A stretch of DNA of 64,000 bases from Acidimicrobiales bacterium. Its GTDB lineage: Bacteria > Actinomycetota > Acidimicrobiia > Acidimicrobiales > JAHWLA01. The translations under genes and the position numbers were made by a program. Below, piece by piece: positions 16,190 to 25,998 of the stretch (position 1 is its first letter; every line of letters starts with the position of its first letter). The notes under the pieces were generated by a model, which saw only the letters and a program-made list of their open reading frames with translations, ran no database searches and was not told the origin of the DNA. The stretch spans positions 1 through 64,000 of the forward strand of contig DATLNE010000031.1 of assembly GCA_035536915.1 (NCBI GenBank), read 5' to 3'.

Positions 16190-16282
16190 TCGCGTCTGAG
16201 GAGTTGCCCAGATAGGTCACCTCGCCACGCGCCGTAGGCACTGTGCTCATTGGTCGCCTCGCCTGTCGGCTGACTCCTGAAT

Positions 16283-16326
16283 CATCAATTCTGATGTACC
16301 GCCCGAACCTCCGAACCCGGACACTG
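16283..16326 (+). promoter_or_regulatory. Candidate pil promoter upstream of pilT
   Basis: CATCAATTCTGATG (16283-16296) matches the pilA box exactly, and the preceding TGAATCAT resembles TGATTCAT before pilC. GACACT (16320-16325) is a candidate -10 about 37 nt after the box start. It lies only 6 nt from the ATG at 16332, which suggests a leaderless mRNA. The box would be centred near -43, a usual activator position. Confidence 0.55.
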
Positions 16327-16331
16327 GTCCA

Positions 16332-17435
16332 ATGACCACGCGTGCGGCGGCCACCCTCGACAAGTACCTGGCCTACCTCTGGGACAACAGCGGCTCCGAC
16401 CTGTTGCTCACCGCGGGCGCACCGCCGCTGGCCCGAGTGGACGGCGCCCTGGCCCCCATCCCCGGCACCGAGCCGCTCGACGGCGCGACCATCGAGAAGC
16501 TGACGGCGGGCGTCATGCCCCAGGAGCACCACGAGCGTTTTCGCACCGGCAGGGAGGTCGACTTCTCCTTCAGTTGGGAGGGCAAGGCCCGCTTCCGGGC
16601 CAACGCCTTCCACCAGCGCCGCACGGTGGCGCTGGCCGTCCGCCTCATCCCCTTCGCCATCCCCAGCTTCGAAGAGCTCGGCCTGCCCGCCGTCGCCGAG
16701 CGCCTGGTGAACCTGCAGCAGGGCCTGGTGCTCGTCACCGGTCCCACCGGCGCGGGCAAGTCGACCACCTTGGCCGCCATGCTCGACTGGATCAACGAGC
16801 ACCGCCAGTGCCACATCCTCACCATCGAAGACCCCATCGAATACGTGCACAGCCACAAGCGCTCGGCCGTCAACCAGCGAGAGGTGGGCGACGACACCGA
16901 CTCGTTCGAGCGGGCCCTGCGCAGCGCCCTGCGGGAAGACCCCGACGTCCTCCTGGTCGGCGAGATGCGCGACCTGGAGTCCATTCAGATCGCGCTCACG
17001 ATCGCCGAGACCGGCCACCTGGTGTTCGCCACCCTGCACACCAACGACACGGCCCAAGCGCTCGACCGCATCGTCGACGTCTTCCCCGGCGACCGCCAGG
17101 ACCAGATCCGGGTGCAGTTGGCCAACACCCTGGCCGCGGTCGTGCACCAGCGGCTCGTGCCCAAGAAGGACGGTGGCCGTGTCGCCGCCTTCGAGGTGCT
17201 CGTCGCCAACCACGCCATCCGCAACCTCGTGCGCGAAGGCAAGAGCCGCCAGATCCGCAACATGTTGGTGGCGGGCCAGAACGACGGCATGCAGACGCTG
17301 GAGATGTCGCTCAACGACCTCGTCGCCCGCGGGCTGGTCGATTACGAAGAGGCCCTCGGCCACGCCCTCGTCGCCAACGAGGTGCGCCGCCCGACGCCGC
17401 CTGCAGTCGTCCCCAACGGCAGCCGCCGCCGTTAA
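16332..17435 (+). CDS. pilT: Type IV pilus retraction ATPase PilT
   Basis: A protein of 367 aa, the usual PilT length. It has Walker A GPTGAGKSTTLAAM near residues 136-145, the Asp box TIEDPIEY, Walker B DVLLVGEMRD, and the PilT-specific His box HLVFATLHTND. No MshEN domain is present, unlike PilB. PilT depolymerises the fibre and drives twitching or DNA uptake. It is probably transcribed from its own promoter and ends tail-to-tail with a patatin gene (4-nt overlap of stops). No pilMNOPQ or prepilin peptidase is in the window; a secretin is not expected in a monoderm. Confidence 0.95.
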   Translation: MTTRAAATLDKYLAYLWDNSGSDLLLTAGAPPLARVDGALAPIPGTEPLDGATIEKLTAGVMPQEHHERFRTGREVDFSFSWEGKARFRANAFHQRRTVALAVRLIPFAIPSFEELGLPAVAERLVNLQQGLVLVTGPTGAGKSTTLAAMLDWINEHRQCHILTIEDPIEYVHSHKRSAVNQREVGDDTDSFERALRSALREDPDVLLVGEMRDLESIQIALTIAETGHLVFATLHTNDTAQALDRIVDVFPGDRQDQIRVQLANTLAAVVHQRLVPKKDGGRVAAFEVLVANHAIRNLVREGKSRQIRNMLVAGQNDGMQTLEMSLNDLVARGLVDYEEALGHALVANEVRRPTPPAVVPNGSRRR

Positions 17436-18421
17436 GCCCGCAGGAGCGCGGCGGCGCCTGCGTTGCGCGGGTCGTCCAGCCATCGACGGGTCGAGTCCTG
17501 CGCCTGCGCGGTGACGGCTGCCCGTCGTCCCGTGTCCATGGCGTTGAACCCCATGACCGCCAAGTCCGCACTCGTGGGCTGGAAGGCGACCACGGCGGCG
17601 CCTGCGCGGGTGACCCGGCGGACCTCGCGGTCGAGTTCGCGTCGCGCCCACTGTCGAACCGGGCTGATGCGGGCGCTCATCGTCCGCCCCGCCCGTGACA
17701 TGGGCGACGACACCACCACCACGTCGTAGGCGCCGTCGGCCACCAGGTCGGCGTTGGTGGGGGAGTGGGCGCCGCCGTCGACGTAGCGGTGGCCCTCGAT
17801 CACCACCGGTTCGAAGAACCCGGGGATGGCGCACGACGCGGCCACGGCGTCGGCGACACGGGCGGGCGGCGCCGACGGTGTCCCGAACACCACTCGTTCG
17901 CCGGTCGACAGCCGCACGGCCACGACCCACAGCTCAGCCGATGGCCATCCCTCCGGGAACAGCGGCACCATGCCCGCGGAGATCATCTCGGTGGGCACCG
18001 TGCCCGCCGGGAGCAGCGCGCTGGCCAGCAAGCCGAAGCGGGCGTCCCACGGGCGGCGGGCGGCGCGGGCCAGCATGCCCGGCGCCGTCACCTGCGGTCG
18101 CAGCGGCACCCGGGCGAGCAGCGGGCGCAGGGGCACGGCCCGGGCCTCCGCCCGCGCCGCGGCGGCGGCCGCGCGGGCCATGACCCGAGCGCCTTCCGGC
18201 GACAGCCGCGTGCCCAGTGCCTCGGCGGCGAGGTCGGCGGCGGGCATCCCGGCCCGAAGCAGGGCGCCCGTCCCTGAACCCGCCGAGGTGCCCACGATCA
18301 CCTCGGCCCGGCGCGCGTCCCAGCCGGTGTGGTCGGCCAGCGCGCTCAGCACCCCGGCGTGGAAGGCCGATCCCACCACCCCGCCTGCGCCGAGGACCAA
18401 GCCGACTCTCGCCATGGCCAT
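17432..18421 (-). CDS. Patatin-like phospholipase
   Basis: A protein of about 329 aa. The patatin signatures are all visible: oxyanion loop GLVLGAGGVVG at the N-terminus, nucleophile elbow GTSAG (about residues 44-48), and the catalytic Asp motif VDGGAHSPTNADL (DGG). This Ser-Asp dyad hydrolyses acyl esters of lipids. No signal peptide, so it is cytoplasmic or membrane-peripheral. The start is ATG 18421; ATG 18415 is equally possible. It is divergent from the MscS-type channel gene. Physiological substrate is unknown. Confidence 0.88.
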   Translation of the reverse strand: MAMARVGLVLGAGGVVGSAFHAGVLSALADHTGWDARRAEVIVGTSAGSGTGALLRAGMPAADLAAEALGTRLSPEGARVMARAAAAAARAEARAVPLRPLLARVPLRPQVTAPGMLARAARRPWDARFGLLASALLPAGTVPTEMISAGMVPLFPEGWPSAELWVVAVRLSTGERVVFGTPSAPPARVADAVAASCAIPGFFEPVVIEGHRYVDGGAHSPTNADLVADGAYDVVVVSSPMSRAGRTMSARISPVRQWARRELDREVRRVTRAGAAVVAFQPTSADLAVMGFNAMDTGRRAAVTAQAQDSTRRWLDDPRNAGAAALLRA

Positions 18422-18482
18422 GCGTAGCACCCGGTGCCGAGGGTCGCCGCCGCGGCGCCGTCCATGGCCGAGACTGGGGGGC

Positions 18483-19415
18483 ATGGAGCACGGCTACATC
18501 TACCAGCTGCTGCGCAAGATCGGCCTCAACGACTTCGGGGCGAGCACGGGCGAGTTCCTGCTCGTCCGCCCCCTCAAGATCGTCCTCATCGTCGTGGCCA
18601 TGATGGTCCTGTCCCGCCTGGGCGCCCGTGCCCTGCGCCGTTTCGCCCGCAGCGTCCACACCCGCACGCCGATGCTGGCCAACTCCGTCCGCGCCGAGCA
18701 GCGGGCCGTCACCGTGGGCGACGCGCTGGCCGGGCTCGTCCGGGTCGTGCTGTGGGTGGTGGCCGCCCTGCTGGTGCTCGACCAGATCGGCGTGAACCTG
18801 GCCCCGCTCATCGCAGGCGCAGGCATCGCGGGCGTGGCCCTCGGCTTCGGCGCCCAGACGCTCGTCAAGGACTTCATCTCCGGCTTGTTCATCCTTCTGG
18901 AGGACCAGTACGGCGTGGGCGACGTGGTCGACGTGGGCACCAACGCCAAGGGGACCGTGGAGGACGTGAGCCTGCGGGTGACCCGCATCCGGGGCGTTGA
19001 CGGAACCGTCTGGTTCGTGCCCAACGGCGAGATCCGGGCGGTCGGCAACTCCTCGATGGAGTGGAGCCGGGCCGTCATCGACGTGGTGCTCCCGTACGAC
19101 GTCGACGTGGCCACCGTGAGCCGGGCCATTGGTGAGGAAGCGGCCGCCATGGCCGAGGAAGCGGCGTGGCAGGAGTCGGTGCTCGAGCCCCCGGAAGTGT
19201 GGGGCGTGCAGTCGATGGGCCCCGACGGCCTCACCATCCGCATGGTGGTGAAGACCGCGCCTCGAGAGCAGTACCCCGTGGCCCGCGAGCTACGAGCGCG
19301 GATCAGCGCCCGGCTGCGGCGGGAGGGCGTGCGGGGGCCGACGCATGCCGTGCTGGTGAGCGCCGGGCAGCTCGACCAGGGCACGCCGCCTCCGCCGCCC
19401 CCTGCCACGGGCTGA
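18483..19415 (+). CDS. MscS-type small-conductance mechanosensitive channel
   Basis: A protein of about 310 aa. A first membrane helix (KIVLIVVAMMVLSRLG, about residues 35-50) and a second (LVRVVLWVVAALLVLDQIG) are followed by the pore-lining TM3 region (LIAGAGIAGVALGFGAQTLVKDFISGLFIL), which has the Gly/Ala packing pattern and the GFGAQxLVKDFxSG signature of MscS. The beta domain follows (VGDVVDVG, GTVEDVSLRVTRIRG), then the alpha/beta vestibule. The C-terminus is Pro-rich. It releases osmolytes on hypo-osmotic shock. An ATG at 18483 gives a plausible start. Confidence 0.92.
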   Translation: MEHGYIYQLLRKIGLNDFGASTGEFLLVRPLKIVLIVVAMMVLSRLGARALRRFARSVHTRTPMLANSVRAEQRAVTVGDALAGLVRVVLWVVAALLVLDQIGVNLAPLIAGAGIAGVALGFGAQTLVKDFISGLFILLEDQYGVGDVVDVGTNAKGTVEDVSLRVTRIRGVDGTVWFVPNGEIRAVGNSSMEWSRAVIDVVLPYDVDVATVSRAIGEEAAAMAEEAAWQESVLEPPEVWGVQSMGPDGLTIRMVVKTAPREQYPVARELRARISARLRREGVRGPTHAVLVSAGQLDQGTPPPPPPATG

Positions 19416-19466
19416 CGCCAGGCGGTCCCGTTTAACTGTCTCACCCCCGGCGTACCCTCGTTCCAC

Positions 19467-22400
19467 ATGACGTTGGGAGCGGGCCCGAGGGCTCGATGGG
19501 TCGAAGTGGGCAGGCCTGCGCAGGAAGCGTTGGCCGCCGCGGTGGTCGAGGCCAAGGGCGGCGACCCCTTGGCACCGGTGACCGTTGCCGTGCCTTCGGT
19601 TTTCGCTGGCTTGGCCCTGCGGCGGGTGCTGGCGGCCCTGTTGGGCGGGCTGGTCAACGTGCGCTTCCTGGTCCCTGCTCGGGTGGCCGAGCTGCTCGGG
19701 GCGCCCCGGTTGGCGAGCATGGGACGGCGCCCGCTCACCCGGGCCATCCGGGCCGAGGCCGTGCGCCGGGCCTTGGCCGACGACCCAGGCCCGTTCGGCG
19801 ACGTGGCCCTCCATCCGGCCACGGTGCGGTCGGTGGAGCAGGCCTTCGTCGAGCTCCGCCGGGCCGGGCCGGCGGCCATCGCCGCCTTGGCCCGCCGTGA
19901 CGAACGAGGGCGCCACCTCGCGGGCCTGGTGCGCAGGGTGCTCGACGCAACCGCCGATTGTTACGACGACCACGACCTGTTCCTCTCGGCGGCCGAGGTG
20001 GCACGGGGCTCACCTGCGGCCTTGGCCGATGTGGGCCACGTCGTGCTCCACCTGCCGCGCCGCATGACCGCCGCCGAAGAGCAGCTGGTGGGGGCATTAA
20101 CCGCCGCCGGTCGCCTCACCGTCCTGTTGGGCACCACCGGCGACGCCATGGCCGACGAGCCTGCGCGCCTGCTGGCCGAACGCCTCGACCTGCCGCCTCC
20201 GCCCGCGGGCGGGCCACCGCCGCTGGCCGAACGAGTGCTGGTGGCCCCCGACTCGGAGGTCGAGGTGCGCGCCGTCGTGCGGGCCGTCGCCGCCCGGCTG
20301 GGCAACGGTCGGCCCTTGCACCGCATGGCCGTGGTGTACCGCTCGCCCCGGCCGTACGCGCTGATCCTCCACGAGCAGTTGGCCGCAGCCGGCATCCCCC
20401 ACAGCGGCCCGGCGCTGCGCACGCTGGCGCAGACGGCTGCGGGCCGAGTGCTGCTGGGGCTGCTCGGCCTTCCGGCCGAACGGTTCTCCCGCAGCGCGGT
20501 CATGGCCTGGCTCAGCAGCGGGCCGGTTCTGGCGACGCCCGGCGGCGACCGGGCACCGGCGCCTCGATGGGACGCCCTCTCCCGCGCTGTCGGCGTCGTG
20601 GCGGGCGCGACGGCGTGGCGCGACGCGCTGGCTCGCCACCGGTGGATGGCTGAGCACCGGTTGCAACGGCTCGACGCCGAAGGCGACGACGACGGGGTGG
20701 CGCGCGGCCTGCGGGTGGAGCTCGACCATGTCGAACGCCTCGACGCCTTCATGGCCGAGCTGGTTGGCAATGCCTCGCCGCCCGCTCGGCTGTCGTGGAC
20801 GGCTTGTGCCGAATGGGCGCGCGGTCGCTTGGACCGTTATCTCGGGGGCGAAGGCCACCGCACCGGCTGGCCCGACGAGGAGATCGAAGCGGTGCGTGCC
20901 GTGCAGTCGGCCCTCGACGGGCTGGGGGCGCTCGACGCGGTGTCGCCTGCGCCCGACGCGGCTGCCTTTGCGGCGGTGCTGGAAGAGCAGTTGCGGGCGC
21001 CGTTCGGGCGCCACGGCCGCTTCGGCGACGGGGTGTTCGTGGGCAGGGTGGCCGACGCCGCCTGCCTCGACCTCGACACCGTGTTCGTCCTGGGCATGGC
21101 CGAAGGCTCGTTCCCCGAGCGCCATCGGCCCGACGCCGTCTTGCGCGACGACAACCAGGCGCCGCTGCGCCGGGCCGAGGAGCGACGCGACCTGCTGTGG
21201 GCCACGGCGGGCGCGGCCGAACGGGTGCTGTCGTACCCACAGGCCGACTCCCGAGGCCAACGCGAGCGCCTGCCGTCGCGTTGGCTGCTCGACGCAGCGT
21301 CGTCGTTGGCGAGCCGTCGGCTCTATTCGGAAGACCTGGCCGCCCACCCACCGGCACCGTGGCTGGATCGGGTGGCCTCGTTCTCCGCCGTGCTCGGTTC
21401 GCCCGCGGTGGCAGGGTCGTCGCAAGAGGTGCGGCTCGGTTCGCTGCTCCGCTGGACGGGTGCAGGAGGGCGGGCGGTCGACCACCCGCTCTTGGGCAGC
21501 GAGCCGCGGCTGGCGCTGGGGTTGGAGGCGGTCGCTGCCCGTCGCTCGACGCGGCTGTCGCGTTGGAACGGCATGGTCGGGCCTGCCGCCGGCCATGCCG
21601 GGGTGTTCGACGCCGTGCAGTCGCCCACGGGCGTGCAGTCGTGGGCCGTGTGTCCTCGCCGCTTCCTGTTCGAACGCGTGCTGCGGGTGGCCGAGACCCT
21701 GGTGCCCGAAGAAGAGCTCGACATGACGCCCGTCGAGCGCGGCAACCTCATCCACGCCGTGCTTGAACGGTTCCTCGACGAGGTGCCGCGCCGCTCGTCG
21801 CCTGCCCAGCCGTGGTCGGCCGACGAGCGAGGGCATTTGGAGCGCATCCTCGACGAGCTGTTCGTCGATGCCGAACGCAGGGGCGTCACCGGCCGTCCCT
21901 TGCTGTGGCGCGGCCAGCGCCGCCGCATCCGCCGCGACGTGCTCGGCCTCCTCGACCGTGACGAAGAGCTCCGTGCCCAGGCCGGCGTCGTACCTGTAGC
22001 GGGGGAGTTGGCCTTCGGCCTCGACCCCGAGGGGCTTCCCGCCGTGGAGGTGGTGACGCCCAGCGGCCGCAAGGTCGCCTTCCGGGGACGCATCGACCGT
22101 GTCGACCTGGCGCCCGACGGCAGCCGTTTGGTCGTGCTCGACTACAAGACCGGTTCCCCACAGACATACGGCGGCCTCGACGCCGACCCCGTGAAGGCCG
22201 GCCGGTTGCTCCAGCTCCCGCTCTACGCGCTGGCCGCGCAGCAGCGCTATCCCGCGGCCCACGTCGAAGCGGCGTACTGGTTCGTGGGCGCGGCCGTCGA
22301 CTACCGGCGGGTGCCTGTCGTGCTCGACGACCGCACCACGGCGCGGTTGCACGACGTGCTCGACGCCATCGGTGACGGCGTGGAGCGCGGCATCTTCCCG

Positions 22401-22571
22401 GCCAACCCCGGCGGCCGAGGCGGGCGCTCGGGCTTCGCCAACTGCACGTACTGCCCCTACGACCGAGTGTGCCCGGGCGACCGCCAAGCAGCGTGGGAGC
22501 GGGTGCAGTTCGACCCGTCGCTGGCGCCCTACCGCCGGCTGTCGGGTGCCGACGAGGGAGGAGAGCCGTGA
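19467..22571 (+). CDS. addB: AddB-type helicase-nuclease subunit with Fe-S nuclease domain
   Basis: A protein of 1034 aa. The N-terminal region is a degenerate SF1 helicase fold; I see no intact Walker A at the usual place (VTVAVPSVFAGLALRRVLAA). The C-terminal PD-(D/E)XK nuclease has the catalytic VVLDYKTGSP near residue 890. The four Fe-S cysteines expected of AddB-like nucleases are visible: one in WAVCPRRFLFERVL (about 729) and three in CTYCPYDRVC (about 993, 996, 1002). With AddA it would process double-strand breaks for RecA loading. Its stop overlaps the AddA GTG (GTGA), so the pair is co-translated. Confidence 0.85.
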   Translation: MTLGAGPRARWVEVGRPAQEALAAAVVEAKGGDPLAPVTVAVPSVFAGLALRRVLAALLGGLVNVRFLVPARVAELLGAPRLASMGRRPLTRAIRAEAVRRALADDPGPFGDVALHPATVRSVEQAFVELRRAGPAAIAALARRDERGRHLAGLVRRVLDATADCYDDHDLFLSAAEVARGSPAALADVGHVVLHLPRRMTAAEEQLVGALTAAGRLTVLLGTTGDAMADEPARLLAERLDLPPPPAGGPPPLAERVLVAPDSEVEVRAVVRAVAARLGNGRPLHRMAVVYRSPRPYALILHEQLAAAGIPHSGPALRTLAQTAAGRVLLGLLGLPAERFSRSAVMAWLSSGPVLATPGGDRAPAPRWDALSRAVGVVAGATAWRDALARHRWMAEHRLQRLDAEGDDDGVARGLRVELDHVERLDAFMAELVGNASPPARLSWTACAEWARGRLDRYLGGEGHRTGWPDEEIEAVRAVQSALDGLGALDAVSPAPDAAAFAAVLEEQLRAPFGRHGRFGDGVFVGRVADAACLDLDTVFVLGMAEGSFPERHRPDAVLRDDNQAPLRRAEERRDLLWATAGAAERVLSYPQADSRGQRERLPSRWLLDAASSLASRRLYSEDLAAHPPAPWLDRVASFSAVLGSPAVAGSSQEVRLGSLLRWTGAGGRAVDHPLLGSEPRLALGLEAVAARRSTRLSRWNGMVGPAAGHAGVFDAVQSPTGVQSWAVCPRRFLFERVLRVAETLVPEEELDMTPVERGNLIHAVLERFLDEVPRRSSPAQPWSADERGHLERILDELFVDAERRGVTGRPLLWRGQRRRIRRDVLGLLDRDEELRAQAGVVPVAGELAFGLDPEGLPAVEVVTPSGRKVAFRGRIDRVDLAPDGSRLVVLDYKTGSPQTYGGLDADPVKAGRLLQLPLYALAAQQRYPAAHVEAAYWFVGAAVDYRRVPVVLDDRTTARLHDVLDAIGDGVERGIFPANPGGRGGRSGFANCTYCPYDRVCPGDRQAAWERVQFDPSLAPYRRLSGADEGGEP

Positions 22572-25500
22572 TCGAGGTGCAGCCCAGCGACGAAGCGGCT
22601 CGGGAGGCCATCCGTTCGCGGCTCGACGCCACCTTGTTCGTCGAGGCGGGTGCGGGCACGGGCAAGACCACCGAGCTCGTGCGGCGGGTGGTCAACCTGG
22701 TCCGCGCAGGCGGCTCGATGGCACGCATCGCCGCCATCACGTTCACCGAAAAGGCAGCGGCCGAACTGCGCGACCGCATCCGCATCGAACTCGAGCGTGC
22801 CGCAGCGGCGGGCGACGATCGCTGCGCGGCAGCCGTGGCCGAGGTCGACGAAGCCGCCATCCAGACGCTCCATGCCTTCGCCCAGCGCATTCTGGCGGCG
22901 CACCCGCTCGACGCGGGCCTGCCGCCGGGGTTCGAGGTCGTCACCGAGACCGAGTCGTCGGTCTCGTTTTCCGACCGGTGGTCCGAGCAACTCGACCGCA
23001 TGCTGGCCGACCCTGCCTTGGAGCCGGTGGTGGCGCCCGCCTTCGCCTTGGGCCTCACGCCCGCCCACCTGCGTTTGGTGGCGTGGGAGCTGCACCGCAA
23101 CTGGGACCGGCTCCACGCACCGTTCGGCCCCGATGCGGTTGAGCGCCGGCCCGTCGATGCCGGCCCCGTGCTCGACGCCCTCGACAATGCCGTGGCCGCG
23201 CTGTCGTCGTGCGCCGACCCCGACGACAAGCTCTACATCCACCTCGACCAACAGGTGCGGCCCTATCGCGACCTGCTGGCGCGCATGGTGGCCACGGGCG
23301 ACGAGTCCGAGGTGCTCGCCGTGTTGGCCGACCCCCGGAAGCTGACCTGCCGGTTCGGCAAGGCGCCCAACTGGTGCGGAGGCGTGACCAAGGCAGAGGC
23401 CGCCGACCGGTGCAGCGCGGCCGACGACGCACGGGCCCGACTCGTCACGCGGGTCAAACGTGAGGTGTTCCCCCCGTTGCTCGAACGGCTGCGCCGCTTC
23501 ACCCTGGCGGGCGCCGAGCGGCGTCGGGTCGACGGTCGCCTGGAGTTCCACGACCTGCTCGTGCTGGCCCGCGACCTGCTGCGGGCCAACGGGGAGGTTC
23601 GCCTCGCCGTTCGCGGCGAGCTCGACCACCTGCTCATCGACGAGTTCCAGGACACCGACCCGCTCCAGATCGAGATCGCCGTGGCGCTGGCCGCGGCGGG
23701 CGACGGGGGTGGGCCGCTCCCGCCGTGGGGTGACGTGGCCGTGGAGCCCGGGCGGCTGTTCTTCGTGGGCGACCCCAAGCAGTCGATCTACCGGTTCCGG
23801 CGGGCCGACATCCTCCTCTATCAGCAGGTGCAGGCCCGTTTCGGACGTGACGCCGTCGTGCGGCTGCAGCAGAACTTCCGTTCAACCGAGCCTGTCCTGG
23901 CCTGGGTCAACCACGCCTTCACCGGCCTCATGGGCGACGGCACCACGGCGGGCCAGCCCGTTTACATGCCGCTCGACGCCACGTGGCCCGCCACTGCCAC
24001 CGGTCCGAGCGTCGCCTTGGTCGGCGGTCCCACCGACGCGCCCGACATCCACACCGTGCGCGAAGCAGAGGCGGCCGACGTGGCCACGGTGGTGGCCCGG
24101 GCCAAAGCCGACGGTTGGCTCGTCGCCGACCGCGACGACGGCGGGCAGCGCGTGCACCGTCCCGCGCAGTACCGCGACATGGCCGTGCTGCTGCCGACGC
24201 GCACGTCGCTCCCCGCCCTGGAACGGGCACTGGAGGGGGCGGGCGTGCCCTACCGGGTGGAGAGCCGGTCGCTGGTCTGGTCCACGGCCGAGGTGCGCGA
24301 CCTGCTCGGGCTCCTGCGGGCCGTCGACGACCCCACCGACGAAGTGGCCCTTCTCACTGCCCTGCGCTCGCCCGCGCTGGCGTGCGGCGACGACGACCTC
24401 CTCGCCTTCGTCCTGGCGGGCGGGAGGTGGGACCACCGCCACCCCGGCGCCGACTCGCTCCCGGCCGACCACCCCGTCCTGGCAGGCATGGCCACCTTGC
24501 GAGGGTTCTGGGAGCGGCGGTGGTGGGCCAGCGTCAGCGCGGTAGTCGAGGAGGCCGTGCGCGAACTGCGCTTGCTGGAGCTCGCGTTCGCCTCCCGCCG
24601 CCAGCGGGAGGCGTGGCACCGGCTGCGTTTCGTCGTCGACCAGGCCCGTGCCTATGTCGAGGCGGGCGGGGCGACCTTGCGGGGGTTCCTCGACTGGGCC
24701 GAGCAGCAGGCCGACGAGCGCTCGGCGGTGATCGAGAGCGTGGTGCCGGAGTCCGACGACGACGCCGTGCGAGTCATGACCGTGCACGCAGCCAAGGGGC
24801 TGGAGTTCCCCATCGTGGTGCTGGCCGGGCTCCACTCGGCGGGGGCCCCGGGGGCAGGCACGCAGGTGGTGTGGGACGACGACGGCACCGCCCACGTGCG
24901 GGCCGGGCGGGAAGGCGCCCGCTTCGAGACCGCAGGCTTCGAGTCGGTGGCCGCCACCGAAGACGTCCTGCAAGCGCTGGAAGACGTGCGGCTGCTCTAC
25001 GTCGCTGCCACCCGGGCCCGTGACCACCTGGTGGTGGGCGTGCACCACAACGGCCCCCGTTGCCCGGCGGCCGAGGTGTGGCAGCAGTCGCAGTCGGCGC
25101 CGCACCTGGCCGTGTACCTCGAAGGGCTGGTGCCGCCCGACGTGACCACGGCCGACGGGCTCGACTTGGGAGCCGAGCCGATAGGCGAGGCGACCAATGA
25201 GCACAGCGCCCGTCTCGACGGCAGCAGGCCGTCGAGAACGAACGACGGCGTGCGGCGGGTGACCGATCCGCGCAACTCCTTAACGCCGACCCCGCCGCCC
25301 GCCGACCTGGTGGCGCAGTGGGAAACGGAGCGGGCGGCCCTGGTCGAGCGCCATGCCCGTTTCCCGTCGATGGCCGCCACCGACGTGGCCAAGAAGGTGG
25401 CGGGGGTAGCAGTCGACGACGAGCCCGAGAAGGACGAACCCGAAGCCGAGGCGCCGCCGTGGCAGCGGGGGCGGGCGGGCACCGCCTTCGGGCGGGCCGT

Positions 25501-25990
25501 ACACGCCGTGCTGCAGACCGTCGACCTGCGCACCGGTGAGGGGGCCGACGGGGCCGCGGCCGCCCAAGCCGCGGCCGAGGGCATTCCCGACCGCGCCGCC
25601 GACGTGGCCCGGGCCGTGCGCAACGCGCTGCGGTCGCCTGCCGCCCAGGAGGCCGCCGCCGGCCGCTCGTGGCGGGAGGTCTACGTCGCCGCCGACCTCG
25701 ATGGCACCGTGCTCGAAGGCTTCGTCGACCTCCTCTACGAAGCCCCCGAAGGCTTGGTGGTTGTCGACTGGAAGACCGACGCCGTCCGCTCCGCCGCCGA
25801 CCTCGACGCCGCCGTGGCCCGGTACCGGGCGCAGGCCGCGGCCTACGCCGTGGCGCTGGAGCGCACCCTGCAGCGCCCCGTGGTGCGCTGCGAGTTGGTG
25901 TTCACCGCGGGCGACGGCCCGCAGCAGCGCACGGTCGCCCATCTGGCCGCCACCAAAGCCCTGGTGGCCGAGGCAGTGGCTGCGAGGTAG
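22568..25990 (+). CDS. addA: AddA-type UvrD-family helicase/nuclease
   Basis: A protein of 1140 aa starting at GTG 22568. SF1A helicase motifs in order: Walker A EAGAGTGKTTELVRR (about 26-40), motif Ia ITFTEKAAAELRDR, motif II LLIDEFQDTDPLQIEI, motif III GDPKQSIYRFRRADI, motif IV LQQNFRS, motif V VMTVHAAKGLEFPIVVLAGL, motif VI LYVAATRARDHL. The C-terminal RecB-type nuclease carries VVVDWKTDAV near residue 1065. It unwinds and degrades DNA ends in the AddAB complex. Actinobacteria usually have AdnAB and/or RecBCD; the AddB partner's Fe-S arrangement supports AddAB here, though naming by homology alone is not certain. Confidence 0.88.
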   Translation: MIEVQPSDEAAREAIRSRLDATLFVEAGAGTGKTTELVRRVVNLVRAGGSMARIAAITFTEKAAAELRDRIRIELERAAAAGDDRCAAAVAEVDEAAIQTLHAFAQRILAAHPLDAGLPPGFEVVTETESSVSFSDRWSEQLDRMLADPALEPVVAPAFALGLTPAHLRLVAWELHRNWDRLHAPFGPDAVERRPVDAGPVLDALDNAVAALSSCADPDDKLYIHLDQQVRPYRDLLARMVATGDESEVLAVLADPRKLTCRFGKAPNWCGGVTKAEAADRCSAADDARARLVTRVKREVFPPLLERLRRFTLAGAERRRVDGRLEFHDLLVLARDLLRANGEVRLAVRGELDHLLIDEFQDTDPLQIEIAVALAAAGDGGGPLPPWGDVAVEPGRLFFVGDPKQSIYRFRRADILLYQQVQARFGRDAVVRLQQNFRSTEPVLAWVNHAFTGLMGDGTTAGQPVYMPLDATWPATATGPSVALVGGPTDAPDIHTVREAEAADVATVVARAKADGWLVADRDDGGQRVHRPAQYRDMAVLLPTRTSLPALERALEGAGVPYRVESRSLVWSTAEVRDLLGLLRAVDDPTDEVALLTALRSPALACGDDDLLAFVLAGGRWDHRHPGADSLPADHPVLAGMATLRGFWERRWWASVSAVVEEAVRELRLLELAFASRRQREAWHRLRFVVDQARAYVEAGGATLRGFLDWAEQQADERSAVIESVVPESDDDAVRVMTVHAAKGLEFPIVVLAGLHSAGAPGAGTQVVWDDDGTAHVRAGREGARFETAGFESVAATEDVLQALEDVRLLYVAATRARDHLVVGVHHNGPRCPAAEVWQQSQSAPHLAVYLEGLVPPDVTTADGLDLGAEPIGEATNEHSARLDGSRPSRTNDGVRRVTDPRNSLTPTPPPADLVAQWETERAALVERHARFPSMAATDVAKKVAGVAVDDEPEKDEPEAEAPPWQRGRAGTAFGRAVHAVLQTVDLRTGEGADGAAAAQAAAEGIPDRAADVARAVRNALRSPAAQEAAAGRSWREVYVAADLDGTVLEGFVDLLYEAPEGLVVVDWKTDAVRSAADLDAAVARYRAQAAAYAVALERTLQRPVVRCELVFTAGDGPQQRTVAHLAATKALVAEAVAAR

Positions 25991-25998
25991 CGCGGTGC

